From Variovorax saccharolyticus (GTDB taxonomy: Bacteria; Pseudomonadota; Gammaproteobacteria; Burkholderiales; Burkholderiaceae_C), in the NCBI RefSeq assembly GCF_030316765.1, contig NZ_JASZYT010000005.1:62001-126000 (forward strand): DNA of 64,000 nt, in the 5' to 3' direction. The position numbers were made by a program, and so were the translations under genes. This document shows positions 17,101 through 25,986 of this stretch, piece after piece. The notes below the pieces were generated by a model. That model searched no databases. It was given only the letters and a program-made list of their open reading frames with translations, and was not told where the DNA came from. Numbering within the stretch: position 1 is the first letter of the stretch; each line of letters starts with the position of its first letter.

Positions 17101-17889
17101 ATGGAAACCCTTGAACAACCCAGCGCACGGCAGAAGCCGCGCGAAGACGACACCATGATCCTGTTTTCCAACATCAACAAGTGGTACGGCGACTACCAGG
17201 CGCTGACCGATGTCAACGCCGAGGTCAAGAAGGGCGAGGTGGTCGTGGTCTGCGGGCCATCCGGCTCGGGCAAGTCGACCCTGATCCGCACCGTCAACCG
17301 GCTCGAGGAGATCAAGTCCGGCCAGCTGCTGTTCGATGGCCACGACATCCATGCACCGCTGAGCAGCCATGCGCTGAACAAGCTGCGCAGCCGCATCGGC
17401 TTCGTGTTCCAGAGCTTCAACCTGTTCCCGCATCTGTCCGTGCTCGACAACATCATGCTGTCGCCGGTGCGCGTGCTCGGCGTCAAGCGCGCCGAGGCCA
17501 AGGCGAGGGCCGGCCAGCTGCTCGAGCGCGTGGGCCTGTCGAACAAGGCCAATTCCTATCCGGCGCAGCTCTCGGGCGGTCAGCAGCAGCGCGTCGCGAT
17601 CGCCCGCGCGCTGGCGATGGAGCCGCCCGCGATGCTGTTCGACGAACCCACCAGCGCGCTCGATCCCGAGATGGTCGGCGAGGTGCTGTCGGTCATGCGC
17701 AGCCTGGCCAACGAGGGCATGACCATGATGTGCGTGACCCACGAGATGAACTTCGCGCGAGAGGTCGCCGACCGCGTCTGGTTCATGGACGCCGGCCGCA
17801 TTCTCGAGAAGGCCGACCCCGAGACCTTCTTCACCCGCCCCGAGCACCCGCGCGCGCAGCGATTCCTGTCGGACCTGCGGGCGCACTGA
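17101..17889 (+). CDS. Amino acid ABC transporter ATP-binding protein
   Basis: A 262-residue ATPase of the GlnQ/HisP group. Walker A is GPSGSGKST near residue 58, the Q-loop lies in [12 protein letters not shown], the signature is [15 protein letters not shown] near 158, Walker B is [12 protein letters not shown], and the switch His is in CVTHEMNFA. The ATG at 17101 has ACGGAG upstream; a later ATG at 17155 would start closer to the domain. It powers the two permeases encoded before it. Confidence 0.88.
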   Translation: METLEQPSARQKPREDDTMILFSNINKWYGDYQALTDVNAEVKKGEVVVVCGPSGSGKSTLIRTVNRLEEIKSGQLLFDGHDIHAPLSSHALNKLRSRIGFVFQSFNLFPHLSVLDNIMLSPVRVLGVKRAEAKARAGQLLERVGLSNKANSYPAQLSGGQQQRVAIARALAMEPPAMLFDEPTSALDPEMVGEVLSVMRSLANEGMTMMCVTHEMNFAREVADRVWFMDAGRILEKADPETFFTRPEHPRAQRFLSDLRAH

Positions 17890-17943
17890 GCCGATCCGTT
17901 TCCCCTTTTGTCGTTCACCCGATATTCTTCCCAGGAGCTCCCC

Positions 17944-18786
17944 ATGTCGAATGCCAACGTGTTTCGTCTCGCCGCCCTCGCTGCGGCCCTCTGCGCGTGC
18001 TCGCTCGCGGCCCAGGCCGACCAGTGGAGCGACATCAGCGCGCGCAAGGAACTCAAGTGCGGCACCTTCGCCGACGTGCCGCCCTTCGCGGCGCCGGACC
18101 CGAAGACGCGCGAGATGGTGGGCCACGACGTCGACCTCTGCAATGCGATCGCCAAGGAACTCGGCTTGACGGCCAAGGTGACGCCGCTGTCGGTCGAGGC
18201 CCGCGTGCCCGAGGTCAAGCTCGGCCGCGTCGACGTGACCATCGCCAACCTGGCCTACACCAAGAGCCGTGGCGAGCAGATCCAGTTCAGCGACCCGTAC
18301 TATGTCGCCAAGGAGATGCTGGCGGTGAAGGCCTCCGACCCCGGCACCACCAAGGCCGACTTCAAGGGCAAGCGCCTGAGCTCGACCAAGGGCTCGACCT
18401 CGGAGCTGTCGATCAAGATGAACGGCTCCGAGCCCGTGACCTTCCAGGACACCGGCTCGGCCTTCATGGCGGTGCAGCAGAACAAGTCGATGGGCATGGT
18501 GGCGAATACCATGACCATCACCAAGCTGGTCAACCAGTCGAAGACCGAGGGCGTGGCGCTGAAGATGATCAAGGAGCCGATGGTGCTGCAGCCGATCGGC
18601 ATCGGAATGAAGAAGGACGAGCCGGCGCTGCTGGCCAAGGTCAACGAGGCGCTCTATTCGCTCGAGAAGAAGGGCGAGCTCGACAAGCTCTGGAACAAGT
18701 GGCTCGGCCCGAACACCGAATACAAGATGACGCGCGAAGAGAAGGTCACGCCGCTGGCCGAGCTGAAGTTCGAACTGCTGCCCTGA
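17944..18786 (+). CDS. Amino acid ABC transporter substrate-binding protein
   Basis: A 280-residue periplasmic solute-binding protein family 3 member. A Sec signal peptide of about 22 residues ends at AQA. The domain opens with the usual LKCGTFADVPPFAAPD and MVGHDVDLCNAIAKELG segments, which in this family shape the amino acid pocket. It is the last gene of the SDR-permease-permease-ATPase operon and gives the transporter its specificity. AGGAG lies 8 bases before the ATG. The ligand cannot be named; a small polar or cyclic amino acid fits the regulon. Confidence 0.85.
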   Translation: MSNANVFRLAALAAALCACSLAAQADQWSDISARKELKCGTFADVPPFAAPDPKTREMVGHDVDLCNAIAKELGLTAKVTPLSVEARVPEVKLGRVDVTIANLAYTKSRGEQIQFSDPYYVAKEMLAVKASDPGTTKADFKGKRLSSTKGSTSELSIKMNGSEPVTFQDTGSAFMAVQQNKSMGMVANTMTITKLVNQSKTEGVALKMIKEPMVLQPIGIGMKKDEPALLAKVNEALYSLEKKGELDKLWNKWLGPNTEYKMTREEKVTPLAELKFELLP

Positions 18787-18788
18787 GC

Positions 18789-19379
18789 TCAGTGATCGAG
18801 CCGGCGGTCCGAGGCGCGCCAGCGCTCGACCAGCCGCCGGACCACCCCGGCGCCGCCCTTGGGGTCGGTGCCGACCACGCGATCCCGGTACAGCGCGCGG
18901 AGCTCGCCGAGCACCTCGTTCAGGGCGGCGACGTTGCGCTCGGTGTAGAGCCAGACCCCGGTGACCACGAAGTGCCCCGGGATGACGGACGGCTTGGGCG
19001 CGACGCGGATGTCCTCGATGCCGATGCGGTGCATGATCTCGGCGCGGTCGGCCGCGTGCTGCGAGCCGGCCGCGAGCAGTTCCACCGGCCGTGAGAAGGC
19101 AAAGCTCACGGCCTGGATCTGCTCGAAGTTCTCGACCACGAAGGCGCAGATCTCCAGGAACACGAGGCGTCCCAGATGGCGCGTTTCCTCGAGGCCGCTC
19201 AGCGATGGCGTGAAGTGTTCCACCCGGATCTCGGTTCCCGAGGGATTGACCGGCACCGGGTCCAGGGTGCAGAGCAACTGCTCTCCGTCGTGCACCAGCA
19301 TCGGCTCGCCGAGCCTGTAGTCCGCCCGTCCCGGGCCCGTGATCCGAAGTTTCTTCAAGGTCTGCTGCGCTCGTTGCAC
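18789..19379 (-). CDS. Conserved hypothetical protein
   Basis: I do not recognise this 196-residue protein. It starts at a GTG at 19379, is predicted cytoplasmic, and has no membrane segment. The composition is ordinary for a globular alpha/beta protein, and the C-terminal region RDRVVGTDPKGGAGVVRRLVERWRASDRR is basic. It faces the transporter operon tail to tail with a 2-base gap and lies downstream of the Bug receptor gene on the same strand. Reading-frame length and codon use like its neighbours support a real gene. Confidence 0.6.
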   Translation of the reverse strand: MQRAQQTLKKLRITGPGRADYRLGEPMLVHDGEQLLCTLDPVPVNPSGTEIRVEHFTPSLSGLEETRHLGRLVFLEICAFVVENFEQIQAVSFAFSRPVELLAAGSQHAADRAEIMHRIGIEDIRVAPKPSVIPGHFVVTGVWLYTERNVAALNEVLGELRALYRDRVVGTDPKGGAGVVRRLVERWRASDRRLDH

Positions 19380-19395
19380 GGGCCCATGCCCCTGC

Positions 19396-19419
19396 GGGCC
19401 CGCCGCTGCGGCGGGGCCC
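19396..19419. repeat. GC-rich hairpin between two leftward genes
   Basis: GGGCCCGCCGC and GCGGCGGGGCCC form an eleven-pair stem with one bulged C and a one-base loop at the centre, which would open to three or more bases. It lies downstream of the Bug receptor gene and just upstream of the hypothetical gene. No T-run follows on the leftward strand, so it may slow or end transcription only weakly. Confidence 0.4.
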
Positions 19420-19458
19420 GGGGCTGGATTTTAAGGGAAGCGCGTTTCGGGCCGGCCG

Positions 19459-20478
19459 CTACTCGGCGCGGATGTCGTTGTTCTTGACCACCTCGCCGAG
19501 CAGCTTGTAGTAGTCGCGCGTCAGCGCCGCGAGCTGCTCGGGCGTGCCGCCGCCGGCGTCGTCGCCGCGATCGGCGATGGTCTTCTGGACATTGGGTTCC
19601 TTGAGGGCGCTGTTCATCGCCGTGTTCGCTTTCTTCACGATGTCGGGGCTCAGGCCCGGCGGGCCGTACAGGCCGATGAAGGAGATGATCTGGAAGTCCT
19701 TGATGCCGGCTTCGGCGGCCGTGGGCACGTCGGGGAAGGCAGGCACCCGCTTGGGGCCGGTGACCATCAGCGCCTTGAGCTGGCCCGACTTGAGGAAGGG
19801 CGCGACCACCGACGAGGCATCGAACATGGCGGGCACACGGCCGGCGATCAGGTCGGTCATCGCCGGGCTGCTGCCCTTGTAGGGCACGTGGCTCATCTTC
19901 GGCTTGCCGATGCGCTCGCGGAACAGCTCCATCGCGGTCTGCACCAGGCTGCCGGGCCCGCCCGAGGCGTAGTCGACCGCCTTGCCCGCCTTGTCCTGCG
20001 CCTTGATCCAGGCGATGAACTCGGGGACGTCCTTGACCGGCAGGCTGGTCGGCACGACCAGCATCAGCGAGGAGGTCAGCAGCAGCCCGATGGGTGTCAT
20101 CTTGAGCGGATCGGCCACCGGCGTGTTGCGGTAGGTGTGCGGGTTCAGCACCATGTTGCTGCCGTTGCCTACCAGCAGCTTGTAGCCGTCGGGCGGCGCC
20201 TTGAGGACGTAGTCGGTGGCGATGTTGCCGTTGACCCCGGGTTTGTTGTCGATCACCACGCTCTGGCCCAGGCTGGTCTGCATGCCGGCGGTGAGCACGC
20301 GCCCCGCGAAATCGGTCTGTCCGCCCGGTGGATAGCCCACCACCAGCGAGACCGGCTTGGTGGGCCAGGTGCCCTGGGCGAGGGCGGACGCGGGCAGGAT
20401 GCCGGCGCCGAGAGCGCCGAGCCCGTAATGCAACGCGCTGCGGCGCGACAAGGAGCGCTTCGACTGGATCGGGTTCAT
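19459..20478 (-). CDS. Bug family (TctC-like) solute receptor
   Basis: A 339-residue tripartite tricarboxylate transporter receptor of the Bug family (PF03401), periplasmic proteins that bind carboxylates and related small acids. The N-terminus KRSLSRRSALHYGLGALGAG has a twin-arginine-like pair before the hydrophobic core, with cleavage near ALAQ. The domain starts WPTKPVSLVVGYPPGGQTDF, the family signature. The ATG at 20478 is preceded by GGAG. No TctA/TctB membrane genes lie nearby, as is common for the very large Bug families of Burkholderiales, so its transport partner is elsewhere or it serves as a sensor. Confidence 0.85.
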   Translation of the reverse strand: MNPIQSKRSLSRRSALHYGLGALGAGILPASALAQGTWPTKPVSLVVGYPPGGQTDFAGRVLTAGMQTSLGQSVVIDNKPGVNGNIATDYVLKAPPDGYKLLVGNGSNMVLNPHTYRNTPVADPLKMTPIGLLLTSSLMLVVPTSLPVKDVPEFIAWIKAQDKAGKAVDYASGGPGSLVQTAMELFRERIGKPKMSHVPYKGSSPAMTDLIAGRVPAMFDASSVVAPFLKSGQLKALMVTGPKRVPAFPDVPTAAEAGIKDFQIISFIGLYGPPGLSPDIVKKANTAMNSALKEPNVQKTIADRGDDAGGGTPEQLAALTRDYYKLLGEVVKNNDIRAE

Positions 20479-20611
20479 GCGGGTCTCCGATGTTGGCTGG
20501 GCTGGCGGGCCATCATAGGAGTGTGCGGGGGGCCTCACAAGGCCCGTCGGGGTGTATTGGACTATCCTTCCCGCAGATCCTCCCTCACGATTTTGGCCAG
20601 GAGTCACCCCG

Positions 20612-22579
20612 TTGGACCAGTCCTCGCATCTCTCCACGACGCTCGGGCCCGAGGAGCGGTATCGCCTGCTGGTGGATGCCGTCGAGGAATACGCGATCTA
20701 CATGCTCGACCCGGATGGGTTCGTCATCAGCTGGAACTCCGGGGCGCAGCGCCTGAAGGGCTATGCCGAGGCGGAAATCCTCGGGCGCCACTTCTCGACC
20801 TTCTACACGCCCGACGACGTGCGCGCCGGCGCCCCGACCCGGACGCTGAACACGGCCCAGCGCGAGGGCCGCTTCGAGACCGAGGGGTGGCGCTGCTGCA
20901 AGGACGGCCGGCGCTTCTGGGCGCAGGTGCTGATCCACCCGATCCGTTCCCCGTCAGGCGAACTCCTGGGCTACGCGAAGGTGACCCGCGATCTCACCGA
21001 AAGGCGGAATGCCGAAGATGCGCTGCGGCGCAGCGAAGAGCAGTTCCGGCTGCTGGTGCAGGCGGTCACCGACTACGCCATCTACATGCTCGATCCCACC
21101 GGCCTCATCACGAGCTGGAACACCGGCGCCCAGCGGATCAAGGGCTACGCGCCGGACGAGGTGATCGGCACGAATTTCTCGCGCTTCTATCGCACCGGGG
21201 ACCAGACCCGCGGCGAGCCTGCGAAGGCCCTGGCCACGGCCGCCTCCGAAGGCCGCTTCGAGAGCGAGGGCTGGCGCGTGCGCAAGGATGGCTCGGAGTT
21301 CTGGGCCAGCGTGGTGATCGATCCGGTGCTCGATGCGAACGGCAGCCTGATCGGATTCGCCAAGGTCACGCGGGACATCACGGAGAAACGCCGCGCCCAG
21401 CAAGAGCTCGAGCAGGCCCGGGATGCCCTGTTCCAGGCCCAGAAGCTCGACGCCATCGGGCAACTCACCGGCGGTGTCGCCCACGATTTCAACAACCTGC
21501 TGATGGTCGTCCTCAGCAGCCTCGAATTGCTGCGTCGCCGCCTGCCGGCCGACGAGAAGCTGCAGGGCCTGGTGAACAACGCCATCCAGGGGGCGCGGCG
21601 CGGTGCCTCGCTGACCCAGCGCATGCTGTCGTTCGCCCGGCGCCAGGACCTGGCCCCGGTGGCGGTCGATGTTCCCCGGCTCGTCGACGGCATGCGGGAA
21701 ATGCTCGCGCGAACGCTCGGTTCGGCGATCCGGATCGAGACCGTCTTCCCGGCGGCGCCCGATCCGGTGCTGGTCGACCCGAACCAGCTCGAACTGGCGA
21801 TCCTCAACCTCTGCGTGAACGCGCGCGACGCCATGCCCGAAGGCGGGCGGCTCGAACTCAAGGTCGAAGAGAAATCCGTCGCCGCCGCAGCCGAACTGCG
21901 GCCCGGAGCCTACGTGTGCCTGTCGATCTCCGACACCGGCGCAGGCATGGACGCGGCGACGCTCGAGAAGGCGGTCGAGCCCTTCTTCACGACCAAAGGA
22001 GTCGGCAAGGGCACCGGACTGGGACTGCCCATGGTCCAGGGGCTGGCCGCGCAGTCCGGCGGCCGCTTCGTCCTGAAGAGCACCGAGGGCGCGGGCACGA
22101 CGGCCGAACTCTGGCTGCCGGTGGCGCAAGGCGCGGCCGATGCGGTGGCGGCCGAATCCGACGCCGATGGCGGCGCCAAGGCCGGCGAGCGATCGCCGCC
22201 CCTGCTGGTCGTGGCGGTCGATGACGACAGCCTGGTGCTGGCCAACACCACCTCGATGCTCGAGGACCTGGGGCATTCGGTCATCACCGCAGGTTCGGCG
22301 CAGGACGCCTTGAACCTGGTTCGCGGCGAACCCGCGGTCGGCCTGGTGGTCTCGGACCAGGTCATGCCCGGCATGACCGGTGCGCAGCTGTTCGCGGTGC
22401 TTCGCAAGGAGCGTCCGGAACTGCCGCTGATCCTCGCCACCGGCTATGCCGAGCTGCCGCCGGGGCTGTCGGTCTTCACGTCGAAGCTGGCCAAGCCGTT
22501 CGACCAGGACCAGCTGGAGGCGGCGATCTCGCGGGCATTGCGCGTCAGGGGCTGGCACACGCGCGGACAGGGCCGTTGA
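20612..22579 (+). CDS. Hybrid histidine kinase, PAS-PAS-HisKA-HATPase-REC
   Basis: A 655-residue cytoplasmic hybrid kinase. Two PAS domains, about residues 15-130 and 140-255, share the repeated motif YAIYMLDPxG and are clear duplicates. The HisKA motif GGVAHDFNNLL gives phosphoacceptor His291. The ATPase carries NLCVNARDAM, DTGAGMD and GKGTGLGL boxes. The C-terminal receiver has the phosphorylatable Asp582 in SDQVMPGMTG. I choose the TTG at 20612 because AGGAG lies 8 bases upstream; an in-frame GTG at 20552 would add 20 residues. No transmembrane helix or partner response regulator gene is adjacent, so its signal is probably cytoplasmic and its output unknown. Confidence 0.83.
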   Translation: MDQSSHLSTTLGPEERYRLLVDAVEEYAIYMLDPDGFVISWNSGAQRLKGYAEAEILGRHFSTFYTPDDVRAGAPTRTLNTAQREGRFETEGWRCCKDGRRFWAQVLIHPIRSPSGELLGYAKVTRDLTERRNAEDALRRSEEQFRLLVQAVTDYAIYMLDPTGLITSWNTGAQRIKGYAPDEVIGTNFSRFYRTGDQTRGEPAKALATAASEGRFESEGWRVRKDGSEFWASVVIDPVLDANGSLIGFAKVTRDITEKRRAQQELEQARDALFQAQKLDAIGQLTGGVAHDFNNLLMVVLSSLELLRRRLPADEKLQGLVNNAIQGARRGASLTQRMLSFARRQDLAPVAVDVPRLVDGMREMLARTLGSAIRIETVFPAAPDPVLVDPNQLELAILNLCVNARDAMPEGGRLELKVEEKSVAAAAELRPGAYVCLSISDTGAGMDAATLEKAVEPFFTTKGVGKGTGLGLPMVQGLAAQSGGRFVLKSTEGAGTTAELWLPVAQGAADAVAAESDADGGAKAGERSPPLLVVAVDDDSLVLANTTSMLEDLGHSVITAGSAQDALNLVRGEPAVGLVVSDQVMPGMTGAQLFAVLRKERPELPLILATGYAELPPGLSVFTSKLAKPFDQDQLEAAISRALRVRGWHTRGQGR

Positions 22580-22589
22580 GCCGCCGGCG

Positions 22590-22853
22590 TCAGGCGTTCG
22601 ATCGCTCGGCCGCGCGGCGCAACTGATCGATCTGGCGGGCCTGCTCTGCATCCCGCAGGCTCTTCGCCGCCCGGGCGGCCGCGTACTGAACGTAGAGCAC
22701 GTCGATGGCTTCCCGCCATCGCTGGATCGCCAGCTTGTGTTCGGTGTCGGTCTCGGGATCGTGCGGATTCGCGGCGGCGTGGCGCTCGGGGAAAGAGGGA
22801 ACGGCTATCCCTGCCTTGCGCAGGATGACTTCTTTTTGGTCGATGGTCAGCAT
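22590..22853 (-). CDS. Small conserved hypothetical protein
   Basis: An 87-residue soluble protein that I cannot assign to a function. Residues 1-15 (LTIDQKEVILRKAGI) and the helical C-terminal half, rich in Ala, Arg and Gln, suggest a small helical bundle. The ATG at 22853 has GGAG 6 bases upstream, and this start removes an implausible Arg/Pro-rich extension present in the longer open frame. It converges on the hybrid kinase gene with a 10-base gap. The roughly 250 bases between it and the next gene hold the divergent promoters, and I see no clear motif there. Confidence 0.55.
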   Translation of the reverse strand: MLTIDQKEVILRKAGIAVPSFPERHAAANPHDPETDTEHKLAIQRWREAIDVLYVQYAAARAAKSLRDAEQARQIDQLRRAAERSNA

Positions 22854-23107
22854 GATTGTCTCCAGCAAGCACCGTTCCAGCTTCGGGCCGTGAAAACTGG
22901 CGATCACGGCAGTTTGAGCTCTGCCGTTTTCGCCGTCGCTCAGAGGCGCGGATGCCGGTCGGGTGCCTTGAATAGATGGGTCCGCTGCGCGGGCGCTCAA
23001 GGGTTGGCGACGTCGCGAAAAGCGATGGATTCCACCCCGTCTCGGACCCCGTGCCACGGCTCCTTGACCGACAGCGAGGGGCCTCGCGCCGGGGCGAAAA
23101 TCGGCAC

Positions 23108-24430
23108 ATGCACAGATTTCCTTTTCCTCCGCCGCGCCTGCGAACACCGGCCACCCTGGCACTGGCCGCGGCCTTGCTGGCGGGCTGCGCCTCCGCGCCA
23201 CCCCCTGCGCCTGCGCCGGCGCCGACGGCCGAGGCCGCGCCCGTGCCCCGGCCGGCGCCGCCTCGGCCGCAGCCGCCGCTGCCCGCGGCCGCGGACGATG
23301 CCGCACTGCAGCAGGGCTTCGCCCGCTGGGTCGCCGACTTCCGCGTCCAGGCGCGCGAAGCGGGGATCAGCGAGGCAACGCTGCAGTCGGCCTTCGCCGA
23401 GGTCCGCTACCTGCCGCGCGTCGTCGAGCTGGACCGCGCCCAGCCCGAATTCACGCGCACCGTCTGGGACTATCTCGACAATGCCGTGACGCCGCAGCGC
23501 GTGGCGCTCGGCAAGGAGAAGATGCAGCAGGTGGGCGCCCAAGCCGATGCGGCGGCCGCGCGCTACGGCGTTCCGTCCGCCGTGGTGGTCGCCATCTGGG
23601 GCATGGAAAGCAACTTCGGCGGCAACTACGGCAGCACGCCGACCATCGACGCCCTGGCGACACTGGGCTTCGAGGGCCGCCGCGAGGAATGGGCGCGCCG
23701 CGAACTGCTGGCGGCGCTCAGGATTCTCGACAAGGGCGACATCGATCGCGCGCACATGATCGGCTCCTGGGCCGGTGCCATGGGCCAGACGCAATTCATG
23801 CCGTCGAGCTTCCTGGCCCATGCGGTCGATGCCGACGGCGACGGCCGGCGCGACATCTGGGGCAGCATGGCCGACGTCACGGCGTCGACTGCGAACTTCC
23901 TTGCGCGCTCGGGCTGGAAGGCGGGGCAGCCCTGGGGCGTCGAGGTGCAACTGCCAAACGGCTTCGACTACGGCCGCGCCGACACCAGCGTGCGCCAATC
24001 CAGTGCGCAATGGGCCGCCGAGGGCTTGCGCACCATGGACGGCCGGCCGCTGCCGGAGTTTGCCGACGGCATGATCCTGCTGCCCGCGGGCGCGCGCGGG
24101 CCCGCGTTCCTGGTGGGTCCGAACTTCCGCGCAATCCTGCGCTACAACAACTCGACCAGCTATGCGCTTGCGGTCGGCCTTCTCGCGCAGCGGCTCGCCG
24201 ACGGTCCCGGCGTGCAGGCGGCCTGGCCGCGCGACCTGCCCGCGCTCTCGCGCAGCCAGCTGCTGGAACTGCAGACCGCCTTGAACCAGCGCGGCTTCGC
24301 CAGCGGCACGCCCGACGGCATGATGGGGCCGGCCACGCGCGAAGGCATCCGCCAGTTCCAGCGCAGTGCCGGCCTGCCCGCCGACGGCTATCCCAGCGCG
24401 GCGCTGCTGCAGCGCTTGCAGGCTCCGTAG
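23108..24430 (+). CDS. MltB-like lytic murein transglycosylase with PG-binding domain
   Basis: A 440-residue lipoprotein that cleaves the MurNAc-GlcNAc bond of peptidoglycan to give anhydromuropeptides. The signal peptide ends in the lipobox LLAGC, followed by a long Pro/Ala linker. The SLT_2/MltB domain, about residues 65-360, has catalytic Glu167 in WGMESNFGG and the supporting SWAGAMGQTQFMPSSF segment. A C-terminal PG_binding_1 domain occupies about residues 378-437. The start at 23108 gives the lipoprotein signal; a longer in-frame ATG would destroy it. It converges with the HtrA-like protease gene. Confidence 0.86.
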   Translation: MHRFPFPPPRLRTPATLALAAALLAGCASAPPPAPAPAPTAEAAPVPRPAPPRPQPPLPAAADDAALQQGFARWVADFRVQAREAGISEATLQSAFAEVRYLPRVVELDRAQPEFTRTVWDYLDNAVTPQRVALGKEKMQQVGAQADAAAARYGVPSAVVVAIWGMESNFGGNYGSTPTIDALATLGFEGRREEWARRELLAALRILDKGDIDRAHMIGSWAGAMGQTQFMPSSFLAHAVDADGDGRRDIWGSMADVTASTANFLARSGWKAGQPWGVEVQLPNGFDYGRADTSVRQSSAQWAAEGLRTMDGRPLPEFADGMILLPAGARGPAFLVGPNFRAILRYNNSTSYALAVGLLAQRLADGPGVQAAWPRDLPALSRSQLLELQTALNQRGFASGTPDGMMGPATREGIRQFQRSAGLPADGYPSAALLQRLQAP

Positions 24431-24439
24431 GCCGGCGGC

Positions 24440-25870
24440 TCATGGCGCATTGACGACCGGGACATAGGCCAGCCGCCGATCGCGCAGCACCAGCAGCGCC
24501 ACCCTGCGGCCTGGCGGGGTTTCGGCCAGCTTGCGCCTGAAATCCTCGACACGGTCGAGCCGGGCGTGGTTGGCGGCGACGATGATGTCGCCCGCGCGAA
24601 TGCCCTCGCTGCGCGCGGCCCCGGCGGCTTCCCGGACCAACAGGCCGCCATCGCTGCCGAACTGGAGCTTCTGCAGCGGCGAAAGCTCGCCGAGACTGAG
24701 CCCGAGGCCGTCGCCCCGCTCGGAGCCCGCCTCCGACTTGGGCACGGTCCGCGGCGCCGGCTCCTCCGACGGCGTCACCCAGACCGTCCGCCGGCTGCCG
24801 TGCCGCCACAGTTCCACTTGGCTGCGGCGGCCGGCCGGTGCGCTGGCCACGCGTTGCAGCAGCTCCGAGAAGTGCGCGATCGGGACGCCGTCGAAAGCGG
24901 TGACGATGTCGCCGCGGGCCAGGCCTGCGGCCCGTGCCGGCCCCTGGGCATCGACCCGCACCACGAGCGCGCCCCTCGGCTCGCCGAAGGCGAAGGACTG
25001 GGCCAGTTCGGGGGTCATCTGCTGGAAATCGGCGCCGAGTCGGGCTCGCCGGACCCGGCCGGATTCCTTCAGCTGGGCCGCGATCCGGGTCGCCAGGTTG
25101 ATCGGCACGGCAAAAGACAGGCCCATGTAGCCGCCGTTGCCGCTGTAGATCATCGAGTTGATCGCAACCACTTCGCCGCGGCTGTTGAACAGGGGGCTGC
25201 CCGAACTGCCGGGATTGATCGCCACGTCGGTCTGGATGAAGGGGACTTCGCCGGCGCCCCCGATGTAGCGGTCGACCGCGCTCACCACGCCCGCGGTGAC
25301 GCTGCCGTGGAAGCCGAAAGGCGCCCCGATGGCCGCCACCCAGTCGCCCGGCGCCAGTTGCGACGAGTCGCCGATCACCGCGGCCGCGAGCCCGCCGGCG
25401 TCGATCTTCAGCAGGCCCACGTCGGTGCGCCGGTCGAAGCCGATCACCCGCGCGGGGAAGCGCCGGCCGTCGTCCAGGCGGACCTGGACCTCGTCGATGC
25501 CCGCCAGCACGTGGGCGCTGGTGAGGATCACGCCGTCGCGCGCGAGAATCAGGCCGGAGGCGAGGTCGCGGATCTGGCTGATGCGCACCTCCGCCGGCAG
25601 CGGCCAGGCCAGGCGGTCCGCGAAGTCGGTCTCGGGCGCGAACTCCAGCTCGATGCCCTCGGCCCGCTCGTCGCGGCCGATCCGCAGGGTGACGATGTCG
25701 ACCACGCTGGCCCGGCGGCTGGCGACCAGCGAGGAGAAGCCGGGTGCGGCCGTTGTGACCTGCGCGGCAGGCGGCGATGGAAGAGGCGGCGGCCCGGGCG
25801 CTGACGCGCAGCCGGCGACCAGGCCGGCCACCATGCCGAGGGCGGTGACCCTGCGATTCAGGACGCGCAT
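24440..25870 (-). CDS. HtrA/DegP-like lipoprotein serine protease with two PDZ domains
   Basis: A 476-residue trypsin-like protease of the HtrA family for periplasmic protein quality control. A lipobox AGC at Cys21 indicates membrane anchoring, unusual for the soluble DegP type. The triad is His120 (TSAH), Asp150 (RRTD) and Ser223. The nucleophile motif reads GSSGSP in place of the usual GNSGGP, a substitution also met in the family. Two PDZ domains, about residues 285-365 and 395-470, follow. The N-terminal insert from about 55 to 100, before the catalytic His, is longer than in E. coli DegP. It stands alone, converging on the transglycosylase gene. Confidence 0.84.
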   Translation of the reverse strand: MRVLNRRVTALGMVAGLVAGCASAPGPPPLPSPPAAQVTTAAPGFSSLVASRRASVVDIVTLRIGRDERAEGIELEFAPETDFADRLAWPLPAEVRISQIRDLASGLILARDGVILTSAHVLAGIDEVQVRLDDGRRFPARVIGFDRRTDVGLLKIDAGGLAAAVIGDSSQLAPGDWVAAIGAPFGFHGSVTAGVVSAVDRYIGGAGEVPFIQTDVAINPGSSGSPLFNSRGEVVAINSMIYSGNGGYMGLSFAVPINLATRIAAQLKESGRVRRARLGADFQQMTPELAQSFAFGEPRGALVVRVDAQGPARAAGLARGDIVTAFDGVPIAHFSELLQRVASAPAGRRSQVELWRHGSRRTVWVTPSEEPAPRTVPKSEAGSERGDGLGLSLGELSPLQKLQFGSDGGLLVREAAGAARSEGIRAGDIIVAANHARLDRVEDFRRKLAETPPGRRVALLVLRDRRLAYVPVVNAP

Positions 25871-25986
25871 CTACGTCGCCTGCGGCGCCAGGTTGCAGAC
25901 CACCAGAAGCTTGCTCATTGCCGACTCCGCGTCGTGGGCGAGCAATCAATGTAGGCGCATGCTGCGGACGCGGTCTTTGCGCCGGA

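Noticed and set aside
19396-19419. GC-rich hairpin as intrinsic terminator of the Bug receptor gene
   Set aside because: No T-run follows in the leftward direction; kept only as a repeat feature.
23108-24430. Secreted lysozyme-like phage endolysin
   Set aside because: The lipobox, MltB motif and lack of phage genes nearby indicate a host lytic transglycosylase.
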